From the IMG/VR virus record IMGVR_UViG_3300028829_002053, positions 1 to 43,496 of that record: 43,496 nucleotides of DNA; one strand, given 5' to 3'. Shown in pieces: positions 18,782 to 26,753 of the stretch (within the stretch, counting starts at the first letter, position 1; each line of letters starts with the position of its first letter). Source of the stretch: a virus. The translations under genes and the position numbers were made by a program. The notes under the pieces were generated by a model, which did not search any database, was not told where the DNA came from, and saw only the letters and a program-made list of their open reading frames with translations.

Positions 18782-21528
18782 TACTCTACTATCTCTCCTT
18801 CGGCACCTTCGTTAAAAGAGTCATTTAAAAATTTATCAGCAGTGTTAACTACTTCTTCAACTGGTGCTGGTGTAACTACTGTACCAGGTTTAGGATTCCA
18901 TTCTTGTCCTACTGCCTCAGGTCCATCTGTTGTATTAACATCCATATTAGATAGTTGTCCTCTTTCATCTGCTGTTGTGTAATTATCAGGAGTGTATTCA
19001 AACGCATCAGCACTTTTATAATCTCCCATTGAACTTAATGCAGATCTCTGAGCACTTGTAATTGTGTCACCAGTAATGTTAACTGGTTTCTTTGTTGCTT
19101 TACCCAAAACCATAATAGCATCTTGGTAGAGAGTTGTTTCTTTTCTTTCAGTTGATGTGTTTTCTTTTTTATCAATAGTGTTAAGTGGTTGCTTACGTTC
19201 TCTTACACATTCTAAATTTTGTGTGAACTGTCCGTTACTAAAGTTACTTGTTACTTTAATTACTTTATATTCTCCGCTAATACTTGGTGTGTTAACACTT
19301 GTCTTTCCAGTTTCATCAATATTAAAACCTTTCATAAGTCCTGTACTTGCATCTAAATCAGTTGGGTTTCTAAACTTAATGTATATGTGCCATTCTTTAT
19401 CTGTATTTAAACTTCCGTCTGGCAAACGATAATCTAAGTTATCTTGCACTAATACACTTCTAAAATCTTTTGTTTGTATGTAACTCATATCGCCTACAAT
19501 ACGCATATTCATTTGTAATAAGTCAGCACCTGTATCAAAAACGTTTTGCATAAAGTTATCGATAGTTACACTTTTATGACTTGCACTTGGATCATTAATA
19601 TCATTACTTGTTGCTGTTTGTGTTACAACATTTCTAACATAAGGTGTCCATCTTGCAAGAGGATCATTTCCTGCTTTTGCAGTTTGTCCTTCGTGTATTG
19701 TTTCATTAAGTTTTGTCTGTGCTAATGGTGTGGCAAAAGATCCTGCTTTTTCCATTTGGTTATAAGTGTACGTTTGAAAATAAGCCGCATTAAAGTCAAT
19801 ATCAAAACTTAAGATATCTTGATTGTTTCCTGTAAAAAAGTAATCATAATATTTTGAAATATATTCAACTGGTTTTTGACCTAAGTTTTCAAAGTCTTTA
19901 CCATGCATTTGATATTTTTTAATAACAAACGTAATAAATTTAGCATACATATTTCTAATTTTATCAAAAGGCCCTAATGTTATTCTAGGAACAATTCTAT
20001 AGAAATCAATTGGCTTGTCGTCTACATCTTCGTAACCTTCAACACCACTATCTTTTTGCTTTTTTAAATCTGCACTAATCACTTGATCGGTCATATATTC
20101 TGATGAACGTAAGATACTATGTATTGTTTGAATAATACTAGTTCCTGCTCTAATACTATATGTTTTAGTTGTTTCATCAAATATAAAGTTTTCACTAAAA
20201 CGTTGTTGTGCAACTTTACCTGGATCACTTGTATTTGATGTTTTGGCTAAATCAAGTGCTTCTTGTGTTACAATTTTAGAATTTGCAATGTCAGGATCTA
20301 TTTCAAAAGAATAAATGTCTGGTACGCCTTTTAATTTTGCTTCTACATGGTCATCTTCTAATTTATTTAAATATCCTACTAAACCTTTTTCTAATTGTTT
20401 TACTGGAATCATTGGTTGATTGGGCGGACCGTTTGGTCTCATATCTCCATTGTCAACTCTTAATGCTACATTAAAAAAGTCATGTACTGTTTTTGCTTCA
20501 ATTTGTATATCAACAGGAATAGTTGTTGCTGTTGATTGTACACCCATGCTGTTATATGGAACCGCAGTAACATCATAAGTTGTACCTTGTTCTGTAACTC
20601 CAAATTTAAAATCTGTAAATCTAATTGGTATGTATCTTGTACGTTGTCCTATAGAGTTTCTAGATCCTACTGGTTTTCCAAAACTATCGTATCCTGTTAC
20701 AAAAACTTTTAGTAAGTATGGCTGTTCAATATAATTGTATGATCCAAAATGATTTGCCGCTAGTACAAGACTATTTAAAAGTGTCATACCATATGGTTCT
20801 GTAATTTTAAAACTTAACCCTGTGTTAACTGCACCTTTGTTTTGACCGCCTGGACTAATAACACTATCAACTTCTAAATCATCCATATAAAAATCATTAA
20901 TAAAGAACGGATTTCTCATACCGTAATTACCGCCACCTGATTTTATTAATAATCTTCCTGGGCTACTTTCTATTGTAAATTTAGGATCGTTTACAAAATT
21001 ATTATAATCATCATATGTTAAAATATACAACTCAAAGTTATAAGTGTATGATGCTAATCCGTGTAATATATTTTTCTTTTCAGCAAAATTTGTTTTTTCT
21101 TCTGGTGCCGCTGGCTTTACTTGATTGTTGTTAATACTTGTTGACTTTGCTTTAATTGTAAACTCTTTTGCAAGTTCGGCAAGTTGCTCGTCATCTAAAT
21201 TAACTTTAGTTCCAAAGGAATCCATAAACGCATTAGTTTCTAATCCTATTCCTTGAACAGCCGCATTTATTGATTTTGTAGTATCGTCAATGGGAAATAC
21301 AGTATCACCTGCTACTATCTGTGGAAACTCTCCTAGTTTAGGAAGTCCGTCTCCGAGATTTAATTCGTTTGCTACTCCTGAGATTTCGTTCTGTACCCAA
21401 TTTCTGGCATCTTCTAATTTTGCAATTCCACTCGATACGATTTGATCACTGTCACTAACAGTGACAGGTGTACCGTCTTTGCTTCTTACCGGATCACCGA
21501 ACTCATCATAGAGAGGAAAGTCAGCCAT
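18781..21528 (-). CDS. Large baseplate hub-like protein (positional analogue of gp27)
   Basis: 915 aa, not identified with certainty. It lies between gp53 and the gp5-like spike, where the hub that holds the spike would be expected. Residues ~155-370 read like a structural beta domain (YTYNFELYILTYDDY, then KITEPYGMTLLNSLVLAANH). The end of the globular part (EYKVIKVTSNFSNGQFTQNL, about 765-785) resembles the closing strand of gp27/gpD-type hub domains. The first ~130 and last ~110 residues are polar and acidic. T4 gp27 is only 391 aa, so this would be a much enlarged hub. ATG 21528 lies 1 nt after the gp53 stop, with AGGA inside the gp53 end as a possible ribosome site. It could instead be an unrelated baseplate protein of marine T4-like phages. 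Confidence 0.55.
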   Translation of the reverse strand: MADFPLYDEFGDPVRSKDGTPVTVSDSDQIVSSGIAKLEDARNWVQNEISGVANELNLGDGLPKLGEFPQIVAGDTVFPIDDTTKSINAAVQGIGLETNAFMDSFGTKVNLDDEQLAELAKEFTIKAKSTSINNNQVKPAAPEEKTNFAEKKNILHGLASYTYNFELYILTYDDYNNFVNDPKFTIESSPGRLLIKSGGGNYGMRNPFFINDFYMDDLEVDSVISPGGQNKGAVNTGLSFKITEPYGMTLLNSLVLAANHFGSYNYIEQPYLLKVFVTGYDSFGKPVGSRNSIGQRTRYIPIRFTDFKFGVTEQGTTYDVTAVPYNSMGVQSTATTIPVDIQIEAKTVHDFFNVALRVDNGDMRPNGPPNQPMIPVKQLEKGLVGYLNKLEDDHVEAKLKGVPDIYSFEIDPDIANSKIVTQEALDLAKTSNTSDPGKVAQQRFSENFIFDETTKTYSIRAGTSIIQTIHSILRSSEYMTDQVISADLKKQKDSGVEGYEDVDDKPIDFYRIVPRITLGPFDKIRNMYAKFITFVIKKYQMHGKDFENLGQKPVEYISKYYDYFFTGNNQDILSFDIDFNAAYFQTYTYNQMEKAGSFATPLAQTKLNETIHEGQTAKAGNDPLARWTPYVRNVVTQTATSNDINDPSASHKSVTIDNFMQNVFDTGADLLQMNMRIVGDMSYIQTKDFRSVLVQDNLDYRLPDGSLNTDKEWHIYIKFRNPTDLDASTGLMKGFNIDETGKTSVNTPSISGEYKVIKVTSNFSNGQFTQNLECVRERKQPLNTIDKKENTSTERKETTLYQDAIMVLGKATKKPVNITGDTITSAQRSALSSMGDYKSADAFEYTPDNYTTADERGQLSNMDVNTTDGPEAVGQEWNPKPGTVVTPAPVEEVVNTADKFLNDSFNEGAEGEIVE

Positions 21529-21529
21529 G

Positions 21530-21829
21530 TTATATTCCTAATTCGTTGAATAATCTATCTTGCTTGGGCAAGAAAATTGTAGTTCCTCTTTTCATATCCC
21601 AGATTGGATCTTTAATTTCGTTTGGATTTCTTGCGGCAAAGACCCACCATAATTTAGGATTGTCATATAAGTCATTTGCTAATAAGTCTGGTCTAAATTC
21701 ATATGTCGCATTTATAATTAATTTTTGATCTGATGGGTAAGCACTAATTACTCTGCGATCTAACACATCTAAATAATTTCCAAATGTTTCTGTTTTATAG
21801 AAAGGACTGTCTGCATTATAATCTGCCAT
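21530..21829 (-). CDS. 53: Baseplate wedge protein gp53-like
   Basis: 99 aa, half the length of T4 gp53 (196 aa). The diagnostic stretch LYDNPKLWWVFAARNPNEIK is followed by DPIWDMKRGTTIFLP, the LysM-like signature of gp53 proteins. Gp53 clamps neighbouring gp6 dimers in the inner baseplate. The start overlaps the stop of the upstream gp48-like gene (TAATG). The short length fits a core-only version of the family. Confidence 0.85.
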   Translation of the reverse strand: MADYNADSPFYKTETFGNYLDVLDRRVISAYPSDQKLIINATYEFRPDLLANDLYDNPKLWWVFAARNPNEIKDPIWDMKRGTTIFLPKQDRLFNELGI

Positions 21830-22794
21830 TAGATGTGTCCTCCTGTTACATTATTAATTAATGCACCTGCTGTTAATCTGTCTACACCAAATGATCTCAT
21901 TTGAGCTCTGCTGTATACTGGAGTTAAACCAACGTTAATGTCTAAACTTTTTGGCACTCTTGTTGTTTGTGCTTTTCCAGCCTGATCCATTCCGCCTGTT
22001 GGTATTGAAATATAATCAACATTGTTAGGCATAGTAATAGAAACTGTGTTTACCACTACTGGAACATTTGGTAACATATATTGACCATGTCCAGTTAATC
22101 TTAATACAGGTGGTGGATTACCTGCTAGAGCATCTGTATTACTAAACATTTTAGTAACTGCTCTTAAAAATGTTATAACGGCAAGTACATATTGTGCATC
22201 TTGCCCGTTCTCACTTACAAATTCTCCAAACATTGATATGTCACTCACATTACTTGCATTGTAATAATTTAAAGGATAATTACTATGTGTAGGACTACTA
22301 CGACTATAATCTGCGTTATGTTGGAATATAAGTTGTGGTGTATATGGAAAGATTATACCATTAGTATCAATTAATGGTCTTAACAAATAAGGAACATTGG
22401 CTTTTTGGTAGTGAATATTAGCACCCTGGGGTAGAGACAATCTTACTCTATGATCATCTTTGCTTTTACCAACTGCAGAACTTGAAGCCGCAATATCAGC
22501 CAATTTATCGTTAGGATTAGCACCTTTGTCAATGCCAGCACCTTTTAACCTAGCAGTTACCGGATCACCGTTAAATGCATCAGTAAATGCTCCTTTGGCT
22601 TTGGATAACATACCTGTAAAATCACTACTAAATTGGTCAATACCATCAGTGAATGCTTTACTGGCTCCGCCTATACTAAAAGCACCTGTTTGGGCTACTT
22701 TAGTAGTATTTGTTGCTTTGGCAGTATTGAAGCCTGCGTTACCCGTTAATTGGATACCTGGCTTGTTTGGATCTTGGTCTGTAAATGTTGCCAT
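21829..22794 (-). CDS. 48: Baseplate tail-tube cap protein gp48-like
   Basis: 321 aa (T4 gp48 has 364). The N-terminal ~110 residues are polar, Gly/Ala/Thr-rich and probably flexible. From ~125 on the sequence is beta-rich: LLRPLIDTNGIIFPYTPQLI, HSNYPLNYYNASNVSDISMFGEF, and VLAVITFLRAVTKMF. This resembles the tube-like domain of gp48/gp54 proteins, which sit on the hub and start tail-tube polymerisation. It is the first gene of the leftward baseplate operon and shares a divergent control region with gp55. gp54 is the main alternative; I prefer gp48 because gp53 follows directly. Confidence 0.65.
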   Translation of the reverse strand: MATFTDQDPNKPGIQLTGNAGFNTAKATNTTKVAQTGAFSIGGASKAFTDGIDQFSSDFTGMLSKAKGAFTDAFNGDPVTARLKGAGIDKGANPNDKLADIAASSSAVGKSKDDHRVRLSLPQGANIHYQKANVPYLLRPLIDTNGIIFPYTPQLIFQHNADYSRSSPTHSNYPLNYYNASNVSDISMFGEFVSENGQDAQYVLAVITFLRAVTKMFSNTDALAGNPPPVLRLTGHGQYMLPNVPVVVNTVSITMPNNVDYISIPTGGMDQAGKAQTTRVPKSLDINVGLTPVYSRAQMRSFGVDRLTAGALINNVTGGHI

Positions 22795-22814
22795 AATAAA
22801 TTTAATCTTTCCTC

Positions 22815-22843
22815 TTGATATTAGTATTTATCGAGTGTATAAT
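22815..22843 (+). promoter_or_regulatory. Sigma70-type promoter for gp55
   Basis: TTGATA at 22815-22820, a 17-nt spacer and TATAAT at 22838-22843 give a near-consensus host promoter facing gp55. A second TATAAT lies at 22851-22856. Host-polymerase transcription of gp55 before the late phase is what T4-type regulation requires. Confidence 0.7.
22825..22832 (-). promoter_or_regulatory. T4-type late promoter core before gp48-like gene
   Basis: Read leftward the sequence is CTCGATAAATACTA, containing GATAAATA, 31 nt before the gp48-like start. It falls inside the spacer of the rightward gp55 promoter, so the two cannot easily be occupied together. An AGAGGA ribosome-site-like sequence lies between it and the ATG, at a rather long distance. 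Confidence 0.6.
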
Positions 22844-22874
22844 ATGAGTATATAATTTAAGGAATGAAAAAACT

Positions 22875-23711
22875 ATGGCAGTAAGAAATTACCTCAATAA
22901 CAGAGATTTATTAATAGAAATTCATAAATCTAAGACAACTTTTGGTTCGTTTTTAGATGATGATGCTAAAATTTTTGATATTATTTTAACCTCAACAAAA
23001 GAAATTAAAAAAAGTACAATCGATCAAGCTCGTAAAAATAGAGCAGATAGAATACAAAAGAACGGATATAAAGAGAATACTATAAAAGGAAAAAAGATGG
23101 CAGACTTTGCCGTTGATCCTAAGTCATTTAAAAAGCAAGAATTAATTTTTAGAGTAATGACATATGAACATATTCCTACAGACAGTGAAAGAAAAAAGAA
23201 TCCTAAAACAGTTGCAGATCACCATGTTAAATTAAACTTTCCATCATACCAACATTGGCGTTTTAATGAAGAAAACGATTTGATATGTTGTGGTAAGTCT
23301 CATTGGACAGGTGGTATGGATAACGGATACTTTAGTTTATCTGAAGGCAAAGTAACAAAGAAGTTAGCACATATGTATATGATGCTTTGTGAACGTTACA
23401 GTCACAGATATAACTGGAGAGGATATACATACGTTGACGAAATGCGAGGACAAGCATTATTACAATTAGCACAAATTGGTTTACAGTTTGACGAAAGTAA
23501 ATCAGACAATCCTTTTGCATATTACACGGCGGCAATAACCAACAGTTTTACTAGGGTATTAAACATCGAAAAACGTAATCAAAATATTAGAGATGACATT
23601 TTAGAGATGAACGATTTAGCACCTAGTTTTACTAGACAACACGCCAACGATAGTGCGGCTGAACAAAAAAGAGTTCAAGCATTCAACGATAAAACAAAGA
23701 AAAAGGTATAA
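22875..23711 (+). CDS. 55: Late-transcription sigma factor gp55
   Basis: 278 aa, against 185 in T4. The N-terminus VRNYLNNRDLLIEIHKSK aligns by eye with the T4 start. The sigma-region-2-like core at 170-240 (ERYSHRYNWRGYTYVDEMRG, then FDESKSDNPFAYYTAAITNSF, then EKRNQNIRDD) is unmistakable. About 125 residues (roughly 40-165) are inserted between these blocks; they include ICCGKSHWTGGMDNGYFS. Gp55 directs host RNA polymerase to late NATAAATA promoters. T4 gp55 ends in a sliding-clamp-binding tail (LDFLYE type). Here the C-terminus is basic (KRVQAFNDKTKKKV) and no such motif is visible. AAGGA at 22859-22863 serves the ATG at 22875. Confidence 0.93.
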   Translation: MAVRNYLNNRDLLIEIHKSKTTFGSFLDDDAKIFDIILTSTKEIKKSTIDQARKNRADRIQKNGYKENTIKGKKMADFAVDPKSFKKQELIFRVMTYEHIPTDSERKKNPKTVADHHVKLNFPSYQHWRFNEENDLICCGKSHWTGGMDNGYFSLSEGKVTKKLAHMYMMLCERYSHRYNWRGYTYVDEMRGQALLQLAQIGLQFDESKSDNPFAYYTAAITNSFTRVLNIEKRNQNIRDDILEMNDLAPSFTRQHANDSAAEQKRVQAFNDKTKKKV

Positions 23712-23717
23712 ATCCGG

Positions 23718-23746
23718 TTGACTTTGAGTATATCTTACAGTATTAT
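23718..23746 (+). promoter_or_regulatory. Sigma70-type promoter for gp47/gp46
   Basis: TTGACT at 23718-23723, a 17-nt spacer and TATTAT at 23741-23746, just before gp47. This matches the host housekeeping consensus well. It would supply early/middle expression of the recombination nuclease and the genes behind it. Confidence 0.7.
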
Positions 23747-23778
23747 AGTAAGTGTATGTAATTTAATTTAGGAAAAGC

Positions 23779-24792
23779 ATGAGCAATCTATTCAAGAAAG
23801 CCATTGCCTTTACTGATATTCACTTTGGTAATAAGTCCAATAGTTTAGCACATAACGAAGACTGTGTTAACTTTGTAAAGTGGGTAATCAAACAAGGTAA
23901 AGAAAAGAACTGCGAAACCTGTATGTTCTTAGGTGACTGGCATCACCAACGAGCTAGTATTAATGTTGCAACACTAAATCACAGTGTAGAAGCATTAACT
24001 TTACTCAGCAAAAACTTCGACCAAGTTATTTTTATTCCTGGCAACCACGACGAATACTATAGAGACAAAAGAGATTTCAATAGTATTACTTGGGCCAAAC
24101 ATATTCCAAACGTAAGACTTTTTAATGAGATCACCACAGAAGGTGATGTCGCAATAGTTCCATGGCTAGTAGGTGACGAATATAAGTCACTTAAAAAAAT
24201 TGAAGCAAAATATATGTTAGGACATTTTGAACTTCCTAACTTTTATATGAATGCAATGGTACAAATGCCAGACCATGGAGAAATTAAACATTCGGACTTC
24301 AGAGGTGTTGAACGAATGTTTACCGGTCACTTCCACAAGCGTCAAGAAGTAGGTAATATTACATACATCGGAAATGCTTTCCCACACAACTACAGTGATG
24401 CTTGGGATGATGATCGGGGAGCAATGATATTAGAATGGGGAGAGCCACACTATTATATTAAGTGGGCTGACGCACCTAAATACAAAGTATTAAAATTAAG
24501 TCAATTACTTGATAAGCCAGCAGAACTACTGCTACCTAAAACATATTGTCGAGTAAACTTAGATATCAATATTAGTTACGAAGAAGCAAACTTTATTAAA
24601 GAAACATTCTACGAACAATATGATGTAAGAGAAATTGCACTTATTCCACAGAAAGAAGTTGATACAAACTTTGATGAATCGGCAGAGATTAATTTTGAAA
24701 GTGTCGACAGTATTGTTATGAGTCAATTACAATCTGTAGATTCAGACTTATATGATCCAAAACTTTTAATGGAAATATACAGGAACCTTTAA
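23779..24792 (+). CDS. 47: Recombination endonuclease subunit gp47 (Mre11/SbcD-like)
   Basis: 337 aa, the same size class as T4 gp47 (339). The metallophosphoesterase motifs are intact and in order: D13-x-H15 (FTDIHFG), GDWHHQ with D53, GNHDEY with N89/H90, GHF with H149, and GHFHKR with H184 and H186. With gp46 it forms the Mre11-Rad50-type complex that resects DNA ends for recombination-dependent replication and helps degrade host DNA. gp46 begins 3 nt after its stop. The start follows AGGAAAAGC. All catalytic residues are present, so it should be active. Confidence 0.95.
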   Translation: MSNLFKKAIAFTDIHFGNKSNSLAHNEDCVNFVKWVIKQGKEKNCETCMFLGDWHHQRASINVATLNHSVEALTLLSKNFDQVIFIPGNHDEYYRDKRDFNSITWAKHIPNVRLFNEITTEGDVAIVPWLVGDEYKSLKKIEAKYMLGHFELPNFYMNAMVQMPDHGEIKHSDFRGVERMFTGHFHKRQEVGNITYIGNAFPHNYSDAWDDDRGAMILEWGEPHYYIKWADAPKYKVLKLSQLLDKPAELLLPKTYCRVNLDINISYEEANFIKETFYEQYDVREIALIPQKEVDTNFDESAEINFESVDSIVMSQLQSVDSDLYDPKLLMEIYRNL

Positions 24793-24795
24793 TTA

Positions 24796-26565
24796 ATGTT
24801 TAAACTAAACAACTTAACTGTTAAGAATTTCATGAGTGTGGGTAACAGTACTCAGGCACTAGACTTTAACAGAAATGATTTAACACTTGTACTAGGAGAG
24901 AACTTGGACACTGGAGGAGGTGACCATGGTGCTAGGAATGGTACAGGTAAGACTACTATTATTAATGCGTTAAGTTTTGCATTGTACGGAAATGCTTTAA
25001 CAAATATTCGTAGAGATAATCTAGTAAACAAAACTAACGGCAAAGGTATGTTAGTTACTTGTGGTTTTGAATACGGTGGAAAACAATATCGAGTAGAACG
25101 TGGCAGAAAGCCTAACGTACTAAAATTTTATGTAGATGGACAAGAACAAGAAGCATCAGATTCAGCACAAGGTGATAGTAGAGAAACACAAAAAGAAATA
25201 GAGATATTGTTGGGTATGAGCCATGAAATGTTTAAACACATTGTGGCACTGAATACATATACACAACCTTTCTTAAGTTTAAAACATAATGAACAAAGAG
25301 TTATTATCGAACAGTTGTTGGGTATAACATTATTAAGTGAAAAATCTGATCAACTAAAAGAACAGTTGCGTATTAATAAAGATTTAATTACACAAGAAGA
25401 ATATAAGATTAAAGCAATCGGTGATGCTAATGAAAAAATTAGAGAACAGATTGATGCTCTTAAACGTAGAAGTAAGATGTGGTCAGATAAGAAGGTACAA
25501 GAATCTAGTCAATTACAAAAAGCATTAGATGACTTAACTCATGTCGATATCGATAACGAAATACAATCACACAACTTACTATCAGAATATGTTGAAAAAG
25601 CAAGACAGTTTACAGATTTACAAGATCAACTTGCAAGACTTGTTAATGAATCAGATAGATATATTAAGAATCAAGCAAAATTAGAAAAAGAAGTTGAATC
25701 TTTAGAAGAGCATAAATGTTATGCTTGTGGACAAGAATTACATGATAATAAACATGAAGAAATACTTAAAGATAAAAAAGAATTATTAACTGAAGCAGTT
25801 TCTTTTATAGAAAACAGTAAAAAATCTGAAGAAGAACTGACATCTCAACTAGCAAGTATGGGAGATTTAGGCACAAAACCTGTTGTATTTTATGACAAAA
25901 TTGAAGATGCTTACAACCACAGGTCTAGTTTAGAGCAGTTAAAAAGTGAATTAACCAGCCTTCAAGCACAGGAAGATCCATATCTGGAACAGATTCAAGA
26001 AATGGAAGAACATGGAATTGAAGAGGTTAAGTACGATACAGTAAACGAATTAACTAGAGTTAAGGATCATCAAGACTTCTTGTTGAAACTTTTAACTAGT
26101 AAAGATTCGTTTATTCGTAAACGTATTATAGACCAAAATCTAGCATTCCTTAACAAGCGTCTTGCTTATTATTTGGAACGTATTGGATTACCACATAGTG
26201 TTGTATTCCAAAATGATCTTACTGTAATAATTACGGAACTAGGACGGGAGTTAGATTTTGATAACCTAAGCAGAGGGGAACGTAACAGACTTATACTTTC
26301 TTTAAGTTGGGCGTTCAGAGATGTTTGGGAAAACTTATACCAGCCCATTAACTTGTTGTTCATTGATGAACTTGTTGACTCTGGTATGGATAGCTCAGGT
26401 GTAGAAAATAGTCTGGCTATACTTAAAAAAATCAGTAGAGAACGTAAGAAGTCTGTTTGGCTTGTGTCACACAGAGACGAACTCGCTGGTCGGGTTAATA
26501 ACATTTTATCCGTTATTAAAGAAAACGGATTTACTAGTTATAATACTGACATTGACGTTGTATAG
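24796..26565 (+). CDS. 46: Recombination endonuclease subunit gp46 (Rad50/SbcC-like ATPase)
   Basis: 589 aa (T4 gp46 has 560). The Walker A motif GARNGTGKTT is at residues 45-54. A coiled coil follows on each side of a zinc hook C308-YA-C311 (KCYACGQEL). The ABC signature LSRGE is at 491-495, Walker B LLFIDE at 520-525, and the H-loop is SHRDE near the C-terminus. This SMC-like ATPase tethers DNA ends and controls the gp47 nuclease. It is co-transcribed with gp47 from the promoter at 23718 and followed 11 nt later by the 58-aa gene. Confidence 0.95.
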   Translation: MFKLNNLTVKNFMSVGNSTQALDFNRNDLTLVLGENLDTGGGDHGARNGTGKTTIINALSFALYGNALTNIRRDNLVNKTNGKGMLVTCGFEYGGKQYRVERGRKPNVLKFYVDGQEQEASDSAQGDSRETQKEIEILLGMSHEMFKHIVALNTYTQPFLSLKHNEQRVIIEQLLGITLLSEKSDQLKEQLRINKDLITQEEYKIKAIGDANEKIREQIDALKRRSKMWSDKKVQESSQLQKALDDLTHVDIDNEIQSHNLLSEYVEKARQFTDLQDQLARLVNESDRYIKNQAKLEKEVESLEEHKCYACGQELHDNKHEEILKDKKELLTEAVSFIENSKKSEEELTSQLASMGDLGTKPVVFYDKIEDAYNHRSSLEQLKSELTSLQAQEDPYLEQIQEMEEHGIEEVKYDTVNELTRVKDHQDFLLKLLTSKDSFIRKRIIDQNLAFLNKRLAYYLERIGLPHSVVFQNDLTVIITELGRELDFDNLSRGERNRLILSLSWAFRDVWENLYQPINLLFIDELVDSGMDSSGVENSLAILKKISRERKKSVWLVSHRDELAGRVNNILSVIKENGFTSYNTDIDVV

Positions 26566-26576
26566 GAGAAAATAAA

Positions 26577-26753
26577 ATGGCAATACATGACGACATCGTA
26601 GCACACTACGACAATTATCTTAAAGAAAACGAAGCATTTGAAACTAAAGGTGTAAAAGCCGCGGCGGCAAGAGCTCGTAAGGCTTTAGGAGAAATGGGCA
26701 AACTTGCAAAAGCAAGACGTGCCGAAATCCAAGAGAAAAAGAATAGTATGTAA
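26577..26753 (+). CDS. Small histone H1-like basic protein
   Basis: 58 aa. The start follows a good ribosome site (AGGAG, 9 nt before the ATG), and the stop TAA is directly followed by the ATG of the next gene. The sequence runs MAIHDDIVAHYDNYLKENEA and then KGVKAAAARARKALGEMGKL before a Lys/Arg-rich end. The Ala/Arg/Lys-rich helix resembles the repeat unit of bacterial histone H1-like (Hc1-type) proteins, where GNKAAGTRARKA motifs are common. It probably binds DNA or RNA. Placement after gp46/gp47 would suit a DNA-compaction or DNA-protection role, which is inference. It could also be a plain helical protein of unknown function. Confidence 0.75.
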   Translation: MAIHDDIVAHYDNYLKENEAFETKGVKAAAARARKALGEMGKLAKARRAEIQEKKNSM

